DNA of 64,000 nucleotides from Allodiplogaster sudhausi (taxonomy: Eukaryota; Nematoda; Chromadorea; Rhabditida; Diplogasteridae): positions 3,420,501 to 3,484,500 of the forward strand of contig CALZFC010000019.1 of assembly GCA_945643635.1 (NCBI GenBank). Direction: 5' to 3'. The notes below the pieces were generated by a model that did not search any database, was not told the origin of the DNA, and worked only from the letters and a program-made list of their open reading frames with translations. How positions within the stretch are numbered: position 1 is the first letter of the stretch; each line of letters starts with the position of its first letter. Shown one piece after another: positions 24,773-38,596 of the stretch. The translations under genes were made by a program, and so were the position numbers.

Positions 24773-27700
24773 ATGTGCACGAAGCTTTTGTTGACCGACG
24801 CGAGCTACGCGCCTCTACCGCGCCCCTCCCTCTCCTCCTTCAAGGACGCTATGGATGCCGCCGCGCCACTCATGCTCTCCTCTTCGCCACCTACCATTGA
24901 GGGTCATTTAATTTGGCTCTACTTACGTAATAAGATAATTTAACATAAAATGGTTATAAATTAAGCTTTCTAATATCAGTGTTCGTTATAAAAAAAAATA
25001 AGAAAGAAAATTAAGTTGAAATCGCTCTTTTTATAGCTTCTCAAGATGTTTCCTCGATTCAATCTCCGCCAGCGTCTCCCGCGCGGAAACTCAGCAGCAG
25101 CAACTACTGTAGCCAGAGCGGCCTCCGACTGCGCGCCCTTCAGCGAGCGCGCTCTCTCGAGCAGCCAAAGGCCGCTCTGGCAGACAAGGTGAGCTGGCCA
25201 AGACCAAGGGAGGACTACTCACAATAAACACGTGGAGGACACACCAAATTTAGGCCATGTTCAAAATAGAATGACGTAGCAAGAGAGACACCAGTATGCA
25301 AACGTGTATTTGTTTTCGGGGGTTAGGACATAGATAGCACTCTTTCTTTTAACCTCCTTTTCCCTTGTGCTGTTCTATTTGGTGTTGCGCCACGCGAAGA
25401 TTGACATTCGACCAGAAGTCTAGCTGTCTCGTGATCAGCCAAGTATGCCTATCCATATAAGCCAGTGCTAGAGCGGAAGTCCCCGATGCGCCCATCACGT
25501 TGTCCGAGAGTGTCACACGATTCATTTTCATTGCGCAGATATACAGTAGCGTGCAATAAAAGTGCATATTTTGGTTTTTCATGCAAATTTTTCTTCAAAG
25601 TGAAGCAAAATTTATGAAATTTTCAGGATTGCTTCTGTATAGTGATACACTTAAATTAGTATAATATTGCTTTCATTGATCCACTATTGATTGAGGAAAA
25701 AAATCAATAACTCAAATCACCCGTTTAGCTAATTTAGTCGTGCTGGATAAAATGATTTATTTCTTTGATCTCACTGGAGTTTTTATTTATATTTTATTTT
25801 ATTTGCATTGAAGAACATCCCAGCGATAACTTTTAGGTCTAGTTCTTATTTAATCTCATGTTGTTACATGCTGGCTGCCCTCACTTCGAGATTCTTTCAA
25901 TCGGCCTGAGATGCAGAAGGCTCAGCGGGATAAAACTAATCATTTACTTCAATAATTATTGTAATATTAATTTAATGTATTCATAGATAATCTTTTAAGC
26001 TATTCAGATAGTTACTTGAGCAGTGGAAATTCCATGCTAAATATTAGAGCACGTTTTGGACACCGCGGTCAGCTTTCGTCCGCAGCCCAGACGTACTTAA
26101 AGGGACGCTATGTAGGGGTCCGTGTTTCAAACACGGTTTTGCCTATCTCAAATGATAGTTAATAGGTTTTTCAATATTCGGCTGCCTTATCTTATCTTTG
26201 GCTTCATGTGGCTTCAAGAAACAGAAGAACGTTTAATTGTACCCCATGTATGGAATACTACGGAATTCAACAAGGCAGGAAAATGGAGGCAAAAAAGGTT
26301 CAGATCGAATCAATATGGCTTTAATAGATGTAGAAGTGTGCTACGCAATCGCCTATGTACTAAAAAGATAATTTAATACTGTGATTGAAATAGTTACGCA
26401 ACCTGTCAAATATGGCATTTTCTCGCTTTTTAGGTGCCTTCAATCGTTCATTGGTTTATTGGAGCCACATGAAGCCAAAGATAAGATATGGCAGCCGAAT
26501 ATTGAAAAACCTATTAACTATCATTTGAGATAGGCAAAACCGTGTTTGAAACACGGACCCCTACATAGCGTCCCTTTAAGTACGTCTGGGCTGCGGACGA
26601 AAGCTGACCGCGGTGTCCAAAACGTGCTCTAATATTTAGCATGAAATTTCCACTGCTCAAGTAACTATCTGAATAGCTTAAACGATTATCTATGAATACA
26701 TTAAAATCATTATTACAATAATTATTGAAGTAAATGATTAGTTTTATCATGCTGAGCCTTCTGCATCTCAGGCCGATTGAAAGAATCTCGCAGTGAGGGC
26801 AGCCAGCATGTAACAACATGAGATTAAATAAGAACTAGACCTGAAAGTTATCGCTGGGATGTTCTTCAAAGCAAATAAAATAAAATATAAATAAAAATTC
26901 TAGTGAGATCAAAGAAATAAATCATTTTATCCTGCACGACTAAATTAGCTAAACGGGTGATTTGAGTTATTGATTTTTTTCCTCAATCAATAGTGGATCA
27001 ATGAAAGCAATATTATACTAATTTAAGTGTATCACTATACAGAAGCAATCCTGAAAATTTCATAAACTTTCCTTCACTTTGAAGAAAAATATGCATGAAA
27101 AACCAAAATATGCACTTTTATTGCACGCTACTGTATGCATTTTAAATTTTTTTTTTGGAAAAAAAGATGTAACTACAAAAATAAATAAAATAAACATTCC
27201 ATTAAAAAAGTGCATAAAAATGGTAAAAATAGACGCGCACATAATACAGTGCGAGGCAGTGGTCACGAGCATAAAAGGGCGGTTGCGAGACTTTCTATCG
27301 CTCCTGTTTTGCCCGTCACCAGCTTGACATGGCCGCTTATCTTTATGAACACCCGTCTCTTCGAGTATTCCTACGGAGAGCATCCCTTCACAAACAAGGC
27401 TTACTTCACGCTGACAGCGTAGAGCGGAAGAGAGCGAGAAAAAAAAGTGGAAAAAGAGATATCAGCGGTCAAGGCAAGGCAACTAATATGGCTGTGTGCG
27501 ATTTTGTACATGGCGACTAGTGCCTAGTTCACTCTCAGAGAGACAGTCCCTTAGGGAAGGGGAAGAAGAAGAAGGTAAGCAAAGCCTCTGGTACTAGGCG
27601 AGTTCACGGCGTACTAGAAGAGAGCCCGTGAGGGACCGAGCAGAGTGGGATTAGCGAGAGAAGCGGGATGGTATCAGTCGAGTCTTGTCTCGATCATGCT

Positions 27701-30700
27701 CTTTCTTGTGCAAGACCGCTAACTGAGTCTCTCTCTCTTTCTCTCTTCTCGTTTCCCTTCTCCTTCTCTTTCTCTCTCTCTCTTCTCTCTCTCTCTCTCT
27801 CTTTCTCCTTCTCCTTCTCTTTCTCTCTCTCTCTTCACTCGTTCTTTCTCTTTCTCCTTCTCTTTCTCTCTCTCTGCCTCTCTTCTGCCTACCATACCAA
27901 TATACAACCATATGCCACACGTTGCTTGTGCTCTTGAGACGCCACCCTCCTGGCGACACCCTCTGAGGCTCTTCTTGTTGTTGTTTGTCGGCCAAGAGTC
28001 ACATGGCTTTAATCAGGACGCGTACTAGGTCTTGAGAGACTAGGAAGAAGAGATGAAAGAGGTCGTCTTATCATTCTCGGCGGGATGCTTCTATTCAACA
28101 CGGGTGTGCTGTTGAAAGAGATAGGCAAAACACGCCACGTGAGACGGTAGATTATCATTCTCATCATGATACAAACATCGTTTGGGCATATCTGTGCAGA
28201 AGGGCACAAGCAGACTGAGCGAGAGATCGAGAGAGAGAGAGAAAGAGAGAGATAGGAAGAGAGAGAGAGCAAATAAGAGTAACGGAGAAGACGAAGATCA
28301 TCATGATACGAGGTCATATCATTCAGCATGATCTGTGCACAAAATGCTATGGTAGATGCACGTTGTGGTGACCCAATACGGTTCTCTATGCATATCTTGT
28401 CACAGTGCTTGAACATTTTATTATTAACAAGCCAAATTCATAAAATATTAAGTATTATTAATTACCGTAACCTGAGAGGTAACGATATATTAAATTTATA
28501 CTATATATTCCTTTGAATTCAGATGCGAATTCCGACGCCGACGCCGCAGACGTGCAGCCTGCTGCCCAAGGGCCGCACGATTGACGACGAGCACTGGCCG
28601 CCCATCTTCAATCCCAAGCACGTTCGGTACGAGCATTCATTCCTTCTTATTCTTCTTTATAATCTTTAAAGTACAGTAACGCCCACGTGCCATGGGATAA
28701 GGCTCGAGCGGCTCCGAGCCGCGTTGACTTACAAACCAGAGAGCGAATATTTTGGCTGCATGTTCCTTGTGGCATTCTCAGAAAATACTCTTCTATCGAA
28801 TCTGCTGAACAAAGTATATTCGCTCTCTGGCTCTTGTGTAATTCAGCTCGGCTCGTAGCTGCTCGAGTCGAGCCTTATCCCCTGGCGCGTAGGCGTTACT
28901 GTATACTTAAACTGTTTACACTGACTCTTTTCGCATAATCGTTTATGCTCAAAACATTCCGTGACATATTACTTTGTTACTTCCCTATCATTTTGATAAT
29001 TGCCAGATTGACTGGAAAAAAAACGACGCTCTCCACTGGCTAATCTTTCTGTTTACATTACGGCATGCGTAGTCTTCAGGCTTGTTATCGTTCACAAATT
29101 TGCTATCCCCATTAAGCTCTCTTTGCCCTTTCAGATTGACACGGATTGCATTTTTTTCTTCTCCTTCTCGGGGAAAATATTCCATTTGTTATGGGGTGAG
29201 AAGGATGATATTAGAAATGATTAAGCCCCAGGGATGTTTCATTCCACGTTCCGATAGATGGAATGGACCCCCCACATAGCCGGTTTGTACTTCTAATTAT
29301 CTGGCGTTCCACCCTCTGGCCCAGCACAAATACACAACATGATGAAGTAGAATCGGAAAAGCATTTTTTTGTTCTCCTCATTCTCTCTTCTCTCATTCTC
29401 TCTGTTCTCGCTCTTTCCCTCTCTTCTCTCTCTCTCTCTCTCTCTCTCTCGCTCTCTTTCGCCTTCTTTCTCTTCTGTCCTTCTCTCTATTCACTCTTCT
29501 AACTCCCTCAAATCAGACCACCGGCTTTTTTCACAGTCTAGACGTGCACTATTTGTAATGCGGATTAGCTTCACTTGATCTCTATTCTCTTTGCGATTCT
29601 CCATCTCTCTCCAATCCCTCTTTACTCCTTTTCTCTTTCTCTGTCTTCACTGCTTCTCTCACCAATCGCTCCCGCGTCTCTTGCATCTCTTATATTAATC
29701 TCTTTTCCCCCAACCTCGGTGTCTAGTGCTAAAACTGTCTCGTTTATTCTGATCTCGGTGCACAAATGCCTTTCTCGTTATGTCTGTGTCGCTCTCTCTT
29801 TCTCTTGCTTTATCTCACTCTCTCTCTACCTCCCTCTCCCTCTCTCTCCCTCTCTCTCTCTACCTCTCTCTCCCTCTCTCTTTCTCTCTGTCTTTTCCGA
29901 GTAGTAATATGCTCCCGCTTCCTTAATCCCACATAATCCCTTGTACTTTGCAACTCGGTCGCCCGTACGGAGAGCGTTCCTCGGGGTGGCGAAAACAAAT
30001 TGCCCGCTAGATGATTTACGAACTCACGCGATCCAAGGGGCTCGGCCAAATCCCTTAACGGAGCCAGTTAAGAAGCGCGATAAACGGATCTTTTTGTCAT
30101 GCATGATAATTGCTCTCAGAATAAAATACGAAAAGAAGCAACTTTGCGCGCCATTCCGTAATGCTCTTTCTAATATAAACAGATATCTCGTGGGATCGTC
30201 GGAAAACATTATAGAAAAACGAACTTTGCCCAAGTTCCCAGAAAATTCTTGATCTTGCGATCGAATGACCGCGAAGCTGATGTTGGTCCCATTCGCTGTA
30301 GTATACCGTAATTACAAGTTATTCTTCATCAATCATTATTCATCCTGAATTTTGACTGGAAAGTCCAATTCTTTTCTACCCGACCTTCATGTGTTGCACC
30401 GAGTCTAAGATGAGCAAACTACATAGGAATGCGACCACAACCAGGTGGTTCAGAAGAAGATATTTCATACTATAGACATTATTTGAATGCAAAGTGCGAG
30501 GAGATAGGAGCATTAGGAGGTTTCATCCTTAATCCGCTTAGCGCAGAAATGGTTTTGATCCTCGAAAAAAGGAAGGGGAAGCGAACTTTTGGCCTCATGT
30601 ATTTTGTGCTCGACAACATGTTTGTACATTCATGCCTATGTACATGCACTTTTCGTCCTGCCAAGCCTACTCTTTAGCGCCTGTCACTCTTCTTTTCTCG

Positions 30701-33024
30701 CAGTTGTGCAAAAAGAAGAATGACGAAGGAGAAAGTTATAGCCCCATATTCTTATCTTCCGGTTATCTCCCCCCTTTGGAATTACATATGAAGTTCGGAA
30801 TGCGTAATGGGAAATAAGGAAATGGGTGAGAAATACACAGACAGAGAGCGAGAAAGTGGAGAGAAAAAGATTAAAGAAGGACAGAATAATCTCTGAATAA
30901 GATTGCGGGAAGAGTGGCCAATTAATTGACTCCAAAAAAAGAGTCTGGGCTTATCACAACAAATGCCCTTTTCCACCGTTAACCGCTCATCTGTTCCTTG
31001 CCCTTTTTAACGACCAGATAAGGGCATCCAATTTGTTCACCTTCTAAAAATTCGGCCCCATGGGATTGCACGAGGCATTTCCTGTCATTAAGTCAGAGGC
31101 GATTTATTAATGTCATATGAAGAATAATTAGGATAAAGCTCGATTGAGGTGACGCATGAGGCGAAAAACTAACCGAGAAGGAAAGAGAAGAGTAGAATCA
31201 AATTAATCCTGTACATATCGGAGAGAAAAAAAATGAGGGAAAAACGATCTTTAGCACTATGGGACGTGACAATTTCCTTGTGCTCCTTTTAACTTCTTTT
31301 TTACGTGATTACACATAACAAAGGAGAGTGGACTCGCGACGGCTGAGAGAGGAGGAAAGCAGTGGATAAGTCGTGGTGTGCTTACGCATGAACGAGACAG
31401 CTGTCGCCCCTTTTGATATGGCACCGCATCCTTTCGCATGCTTGCTAAGCATTCTCAGGGGTTTGTCAAGTATGATTTCTTTTAAAAATTAATACATATG
31501 TATATGCTTATAAAATTCCCTTTTTCTAAAGCATTAAGCTTGGCGATTCCACTGTAGAGAGAGCCGATGGAATGATATCAGTGATGGTATTTATTGCAAA
31601 CCGTGCTTCTCAATTGCATAGAGTAACAATCAGAGTGGAAAGTGACCGGGAAGGCCCTTCGCACCACGTGATGGTAGACGTTTCCTCGAGTCAGCACATT
31701 CTCACCATTTCGATCTCTCTTTCCGTCACCCTCCATCTCTCTCTCACACGCTCTCTCTCGCTCTGTATCGCTACGTCTCTTATAATCACTATTGCTTTGT
31801 ATGTACGTCTCTTGTAATCTAGTTCTGTGTACGTTTCCCTATTTTTCTACCTACTTCACTCTCTAACTTGATTTTTACTTTTTCTATCACTATTACTCTA
31901 TCTCTCACTCTCTCACTCTCTCTCTTTCTCTCCACCTGCTTTGTGGCGAAAAGTTGTAGTATTAAGGCGCAACACGATGGACCGATGGTAGACCAAACTG
32001 AGAAGGTGAGCGGGAATATGAGGGAGCGCAGAGAAATTAAAAGCGAGAGCTTGCACAAGTCGGACGGTAAGGACGTAGACAGTTCGGCGAAGTTGTTTCT
32101 AGAAATAGAGATTGTTAATTGAACCTGTCCAATCACCAATATTTACATCAATTTGTGCGCCTTTAAAGTCCAAACTCATTCTTATCATTAGACAGATGGA
32201 ATTGTCCGCAAATATGCAACATAGCTCGAATAATTTATATCTTAGACGCAAATTTCGTTGAGGAATAAGATCACAGGAGCAGCTAGACAATTTTTTGACA
32301 AACCATGTGGTGAACAATAGCTTTATTTCCCTCCTAAAGTAGTATGTTGGGAGTGATTGTTCAATGTTGTGCTAGTCTGGCAAATAAGCGTAGAAGTAGA
32401 GCAGTCTGGACAAAGCAGCAAATTAATTGAAAGGCGTCGGCGACGTCTCTGCCGAACAAGGAAGTGATTATCGGGTTTAGGAGGACACGCATTCTGATGG
32501 CAATACAGTATACTCTTATCAATGAATGTCTACAAAACGACATTACTTTGCCTACTAACAGTTAGCAATGTATTATGGCTTTTCCAACTATATACTGTAG
32601 ATGATTTGTTTTTGCTAATACAAACCATCAATAAATTGATAACTAAATAAATAAATAAATTGTAAGCAAATGAAGTTAAGAGCTCACAATCAGCAGAAAA
32701 GTTTAAATTCTTTTTATAAAAATATATTTTTTCCTATTTATTGCAGAAATGCGAAACGCATGCGCCCGCGTCCCTCGGACGTCTACGTGTGCACTTATCC
32801 AAAGTGCGGCACGACGTGGATCCAGCACATTGTGCATCAGCTGCTCGGCAAGGACCTCTACGACGACGACGATGAGTTCGAGGGCCGCATTGGTCGCAAG
32901 AAGAAGCTCGCTGAGCCTGCCCCAAGGGGCAACTTGAACAAGATGCAGAGGAAGAAGAAGAAGAATGGTCGGTTTTGCACAACCAATCCTTCTTATATGG
33001 CTAATTTATGATTATAAAAATATG

Positions 33025-33075
<51 letters not shown>

Positions 33076-36000
33076 CTCATATGTTCTTATGAGAGATCGG
33101 CTCGAGTACATTGACATGATTGTTTGATCTTCCTCGCTTGGTTCGTTGCTTTCCACGCTGATCTTATCACACAGGATTGCCTGAACTCTTGATCATGACC
33201 GGTCCAGTAGTCTAGTGAAATGAAGCGATGAAAGAGGTGCCCTCCTTGCAAATGACCTTTTCTCTATTCACACGTGAACTCTTTCTGCCTTTCCCCCATT
33301 CGTCTCACAATCAGCCTTCGTAAAATATCGACTTCCCCTCTTCTACATATAATCCCCGTTCTCCGTACTCTTGATGCAATTGCTCCTCTTATCTAAAGAC
33401 TTGGACGTTTCCGTGCACGTGCAGGACAGCTTGCATAACAAGACCTCGGAAATAGTTTGTTAGCCACTTGATACATTCCGTGACCGTGAGTGAGTGAGTG
33501 GCATGCCTATGTAACTCTACGAAAAGTACGCTTTTACTGCTCAAACAAGCACTCAAGATCTATAAAAAGAGATAAGCTCTAAGGAATCTATTAGATAATA
33601 GGCATTGGGAAAGGCACATATCATAAGGTGACTAGTCTGAAAATAAATCACCAGCCTGTGTTGGTCACGTGAACATTGGGCGTCTACTAAGTAAGGGGCC
33701 AATTCGACCAGTCCTTGATGTCTGCACCCGAGAAGAATGAAGCGAATGCACTTTGGGAGCACGAAATGTGAGCGGCGGCCAAGTGCACCGAGTACTTTCG
33801 ATGCAGATTACAAGAAGGCACAAACCATAATGCGTGCCCACGCACAGTCCATTTTGTGATAACAAGAAATGCAACGAAATGATTTCATAGACTTGCGAAT
33901 ATTTCGTGCCCAATACGGAGCAATCTTCTCCGTGCAAATTAGTTACAGAAATGTAATAAACGCTTAGAAAAATAAAATGAATAAATATTTTAATGACAGT
34001 AGAAAAAAAGATGTACAGAAATAAGATACGAATATTTCCATAATTTCCAGCGATGTGCTTCACGTCGCCAATGATCGAACGCATGGGCGCCAAGTACTGC
34101 TGGCGCATCACGGAACCGCGCATTCTCAAGTCGCACTTCAACTACAACTCGATGCCGAAGGGCAACGGCGCCAAGTACATCTACGCCGTGCGCAATCCCA
34201 AGGACTGCCTCACCAGGTTCGGGCAGCATTCTTCGCTAGCAAACATGGAAGATCTAAAGCAAAGAAACATAATGAGGGGCGATAATTTAATGAATAATAA
34301 ATTTTTAGCTACTTCTTCCACTATCGCAACTTCAAATTGTACGACTGGCCGAACGGTGACTTCAACGTCTTCTACGAGCTGTTCATGTCGGGAGAGGTGC
34401 GCATTCTCAGTGACTTGAAACTATGGCTTCTCATTAAATGGCAGCATGCCTTGAAACATGAATGATAGAGCAAGCAAGATCGCGATGACTTGAGAATCGT
34501 TTAGGTTGGCTTTGGCGACTATTTCGTGCACCTCAACAGCTGGCTGGAAGCGCTGAAGCGAAAGGAGGAGAACATTCTTTTCCTCAAGGTATTTAATCAC
34601 TCAATTTTGCAAAAAAAATTAGATGTAATCGCTTTATTTTCTCGTAAAAGTTATCATGATAAAACTACAATTTTGTAAACATTTCAAATTATTACAGTAC
34701 GAAGACATGGTGGCTGATCTGCGTGGAAGTATCGAAAAGATTGGCCGTTTCATTGGTGGAATCGCCGAGGCAGCCGTCAACGATCCCGTGACGCTCGAGC
34801 GGGTATTTTACATTTATTTAATTAAATAAAAACTTTAATCGTGTTCTAATTCGGTAATATCTTTCAAAAACGAGATGAATCAAATGATTAAACACTAATT
34901 AATTATAGATCACGGAGAACTCAATGATCGACGCGATGAAAGTGAAGCAGTCGCGCTGGTTCCCGGCCGATCAGCTGTGAGTACTCATTTATTCTTCCTT
35001 TTGCTAATCAACAATAATCAATCAATAATTTGAGCATCCCCAAAATCTTATTTTCTAAATGACAGTTATAATGTTGTAGTTGCAGGCATCAAGAGCAATT
35101 CATTCGCAAGGGCGGCTCACGCGACTGGAAGAACCATTTCACGCGCGAGCAAAGCGATCTCATGGATGAGGTGTGTTAGTGGAGGAAAATTTAAAAAAAT
35201 AAAATTTTATCCAGGCGAGAAATTCAAACTTTCAAAATAAGCCAAAATATATTTCAGCGCTTCGCGAAACGTACACGTGGCACAGAGGCAGCTGGCTGGT
35301 GGCGAGACGAGATGGCCTGGGACGAGCCACGACCGTACTCTCCACGCGCCGCTTCCGCTTCGGTCGCGTCCACCGCATCTGACATTTCACTGCCAGAAAT
35401 CTCCACCTCATACGCAGCAGCAGCAACAGCTTCTCCCTTAATAGCGTGGCAGCCAACCTCGGCCGCATTCCGTCCTCAGAGAACTCACGAGGTAGGTCAC
35501 GACAAAGTTGTAATAAACATATTTCAACTGAAACATTTTGCTATTTTTTTACTGTTTTCTATTTTCATACTTTTCAGACTCGCTTCCTTCGCACGTCTTC
35601 CTCCACCGGAAGCACGTCTACTTTGTCGAGTCAGCAGGCATGGAATGTACAGCACTTAATTCCTTCATTTAAAATGCTCTTATACAAACAATTTCTTCTT
35701 ATTGTGTGTAGTTCGACAATAAGTCAGTTGTACAATATTATTCTTACTTCATAATGATGTAATGAATAGTGGGCGAATACATGAATAGAACTAATAAGTT
35801 CTCCATTGCAGTCCTCTGCCGCGTCCTCGGCCCTCTCTACTCCTCCGATCGGCATCCGCCGTTGCTCGGTGTGCTCGAGCGTGGACTCTGGCCTTGCTTC
35901 GGCCGCTTCCGCCGCCCTCTCCCTCGCCGACTGCGAAACCTGCGGCCAGCGGTCAGAGACGAGCGCCTTTCTTGCTGTCCTCTCAGAATAAGGCGAATTG

Positions 36001-36336
36001 CCGATATTAAGTTAATAATATTCTCAGTATAATGCAGTAACATTTGCCTTATGTATCTTTTAAAAATTGTGCTTGAATAAAGATAAATTATATCTATAAT
36101 AGTTTAGTTGGCATATTGAGGACTCGGAATTTTTGTTATTGTATTGTCGCTAATCCCCTTCTCATTTCAGCCCGTGCAACTCCTTCCTCGGCTCCGTTTC
36201 CGCTGTTCCGCTCCGCCAGCATTCCAGCCATCTCGACTCCTTCTGCATCTCGTCCAGTGTCATCTCCAACGCCGGCTGCCACTTTGAGGACCCTCTCGAA
36301 ATGGATCTCACCGACTCCGAGGAGAACGGTGAATAA
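24773..36336 (+). CDS. Cytosolic-type sulfotransferase (SULT family) with long N- and C-terminal extensions, 14 exons
   Basis: Exons: 24773-24902, 25037-25188, 28523-28626, 32747-32967, 34051-34216, 34309-34396, 34505-34588, 34698-34802, 34909-34976, 35086-35170, 35258-35491, 35578-35646, 35812-35951, 36171-36336. All join in phase at GT/AG sites and encode 603 residues. SULT enzymes transfer sulfate from PAPS to hydroxyl or amine groups. Visible motifs: 5'-phosphosulfate loop YPKCGTTW, catalytic His in LKSHFNY, 3'-phosphate motif [23 protein letters not shown], and C-terminal [12 protein letters not shown]. The normal enzyme is about 290-300 residues. Here about 110 residues precede the core and about 190 Ser/Ala/Thr-rich residues follow it, ending in [13 protein letters not shown] Lys/Asp-rich insertion ([11 protein letters not shown], then poly-Lys) replaces the usual loop after the first core exon. 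The upstream ATG at 24773 is the least certain part; ATG at 28523 is an alternative start. Confidence 0.88.
25542..27135. mobile_element. Tc1/mariner-like foldback element with 670 bp inverted arms and TA target duplication
   Basis: The left arm 25544-26213 and right arm 26463-27133 are nearly identical in inverted orientation over about 670 bases, separated by a 249-base loop (26214-26462). The outer ends begin CAGTAGCGTGCAATAAAAGT and are flanked directly by TA on both sides, the target-site signature of Tc1/mariner elements. No transposase was recognised; the short open frame across the left arm and loop has no DDE-type motif I can see. The element sits entirely within intron 2 of the sulfotransferase gene. 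The arms differ at only scattered positions, which suggests a fairly recent origin. Confidence 0.9.
27720..27880 (+). repeat. CT/CTT-rich microsatellite in sulfotransferase intron 2
   Basis: This is an interrupted CT tract with recurring TTCTCCTTCTCTTTCTC units, so it is a compound dinucleotide and short-minisatellite repeat. It lies in intron 2 of the sulfotransferase gene, downstream of the foldback element. Confidence 0.85.
28672..28903. mobile_element. 228 bp MITE with TA target duplication, in sulfotransferase intron 3
   Basis: Terminal inverted repeats CAGTAACGCC and GGCGTTACTG bound 28674-28901, flanked by TA on both sides. Inversely related subterminal blocks (GATAAGGCTCGAGC against GTCGAGCCTTATCC, and CAGAGAGCGAATAT against ATATTCGCTCTCTG) make most of the element self-complementary. 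It has no coding capacity and is a non-autonomous Tc1/mariner-type element by its TA target. It starts only 47 bases after the donor of exon 3. Confidence 0.88.
29404..29890 (+). repeat. CT microsatellite tracts in sulfotransferase intron 3
   Basis: Two CT-rich blocks occur at about 29404-29465 and 29812-29890 within intron 3 (28627-32746). The rest of this 4.1 kb intron shows no exon or gene that I could support. Confidence 0.8.
33028..33072. repeat. (AT)n microsatellite
   Basis: An uninterrupted alternating AT run of about 45 bases lies in intron 4 of the sulfotransferase gene. It is the only long AT-dinucleotide tract in a window otherwise dominated by CT/GA repeats. Confidence 0.95.
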
Positions 36337-38596
36337 GCGAGAAGGAGCCGACTTCGACCCCATTTCGACTCCGGTTCCTCGTCCGACTCACCGAAGTTCT
36401 AGCAGTCAAAAGTCGCTTTCTTTTCATTCTCGTGCCAGCCGACTGCTTCGACCAAAGAAGTTGATAGCAGAAAGTAGCATTAGACATTTTATCAACGGCG
36501 AACAGTTCGCCTTTGGATCCTCGAAATGATTGATCACATTTATTCTGTACCTTAGTGTTGTATTCTCTTCCTGTCCGCCCTCACAACATCCGCCTCGAAC
36601 TAAGCAATCCGAATACACAGCTATAATTTGTCGGGTCATATCGACTTACATATAGCACACGTCATATTCTTATCTCAAATTTCTCATTTTTGCATTTCCC
36701 TAATCAACTATATACATATTTTGGCTTAATTCTTACATTAAATCAGTTCTTGATAATCTACACATTTTTAATGCGGCCATTCATGACCCATATCTGTTGA
36801 TATACTGATAAATTATCTTGGAACCATATCATGTTATTTTCTTTCTGAGAGGCACTAGTCTGCGTTATTCTACCATGGCTCTCGTACTACTATGTTCTGA
36901 TTCAAGTGAATTCGTAAGCGAAATCATAACACCAAATTGTAAAATAACATACGAAACAACAACACTAGCAAATGATTCGAAATAAACATGTAAAGAATGT
37001 TAATACTATGTACATATTTCGCTGATCAAAAAAACATAGAATCACGCAATTGTTCCGATTATTTCAATGGCACGCATTATCTTTTTCGAACTCAATCCGT
37101 ACTCAATGCCGATAAACACACTTCCAATCCTTGTTGTGCCAAACACCACATTGCCATCTATCTTCTCTGGTCCCACGAGGAACGGTTATTCGATCCGTTG
37201 GTGGGGAACACTTGAATTAGTATTTATTCTATGCATTTTATGTATAGTTCCTTGGCAGATGTATGCATGTATTTTAGTATACATATATCCACATATATTT
37301 GAAATAACTGGCAGACGGACATGATTCTTGGCCTGCTGCTAATACCGTAGCCGTTAAGGTATTACTGCATTTTTTCATCAGGCTGAGCTGTTTATCACTT
37401 CCCATGATGGAAGAATGAATTTCTAATCATGCGACACGTCTCACAATGCCGTATTTTATTATCTTTTCCAGTAATGAACTCTTTCTCTGCTTCTCACTTC
37501 CTCTCCTTCTCCACAAATTATAACGCACCATCTTCTTCATTTCAAATCAAGTTATGCATTGTCAAGGAGGGATTGCGATGAAAATGGATAGAAAGAACCT
37601 GGATGAACTTACAAAGAAAGGAAGAAAAAAACTGTATAGTCATGGAAGAGTGCAGAGTCAGGAAGGCACTCAACGGAAGAGAGATTGATTATGAGATGGA
37701 GATAGAGTGATAGGAAAAGAAAGAGATAGAGGAAGCGAAAGAGGAGAGGAGAAGGAGTGAGAGGGAGAAAGAAAGAAAGATAGAGAGGAAAGATAGTTGA
37801 CTTGAATGCCAAGACCTGCCAATCAGAGTGAGTCGCACGTGGTTAATCACTTTGGAGAGCGTACGGTAATGCGAGGCGGATGCTTTCAGAATGGGAAGGG
37901 GGATTTCTTAAATATATACATTTTGTTAATGTTAAGAGAATCCCTTAAATGAAAAGGAGCAGAAAACGCTCGTTCGAATTTTAAAACGGATAATGCAAAA
38001 TAAGAACCGTGAAAATTACATATGTATAAAACAATAAGGAATGAGGCAGATTTTGATGGAGCTTCAATGCAAATGACGCTTATCTTACTGCGTTCCACGA
38101 ATGTATTCGGTTACTAAAAACAACTACAATTTTAAAATGTCATATGGTGATTTCTCGTATTTCGGATTGAGTTTTTGAACGAAATGACTCTAATCGATGG
38201 CTTTCTCTGGAGTTATCTTTAATTGTCATGCTTTCTTGCGAACAAACACTGTCCTGACCCCTGACAATTTCATTGATCATGCAAAGCTTCTACAAGATGG
38301 AAAAAGGTCGAAGATAATAATAATAGAGAAATGGAGAAAATGAATGCACACCAATTGGAACTATTACGATTTACCTGGATGGTAATATGACTCTCAATCG
38401 TGCTTTTTTCATTTCCCACATTTGGATGACCGACACCGGACCCCACTCCTCAACAAATACGCAACAAATGCATTGTAAGTCAACACGCAAAAATGTAAAT
38501 AATATATCAGAAATTTAAAAGCACATACCGCGAGAAGGCCCTTGCAGTGCAATTCTTTTGTCATTCAGTACCGCCCGACAACCAGGGGTGCTGGAA

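Noticed and set aside
26122..26376. Open frame inside the foldback element as a possible transposase
   Set aside because: It is only 84 codons, spans the arm and loop, and shows no DDE or helix-turn-helix motif I can identify.
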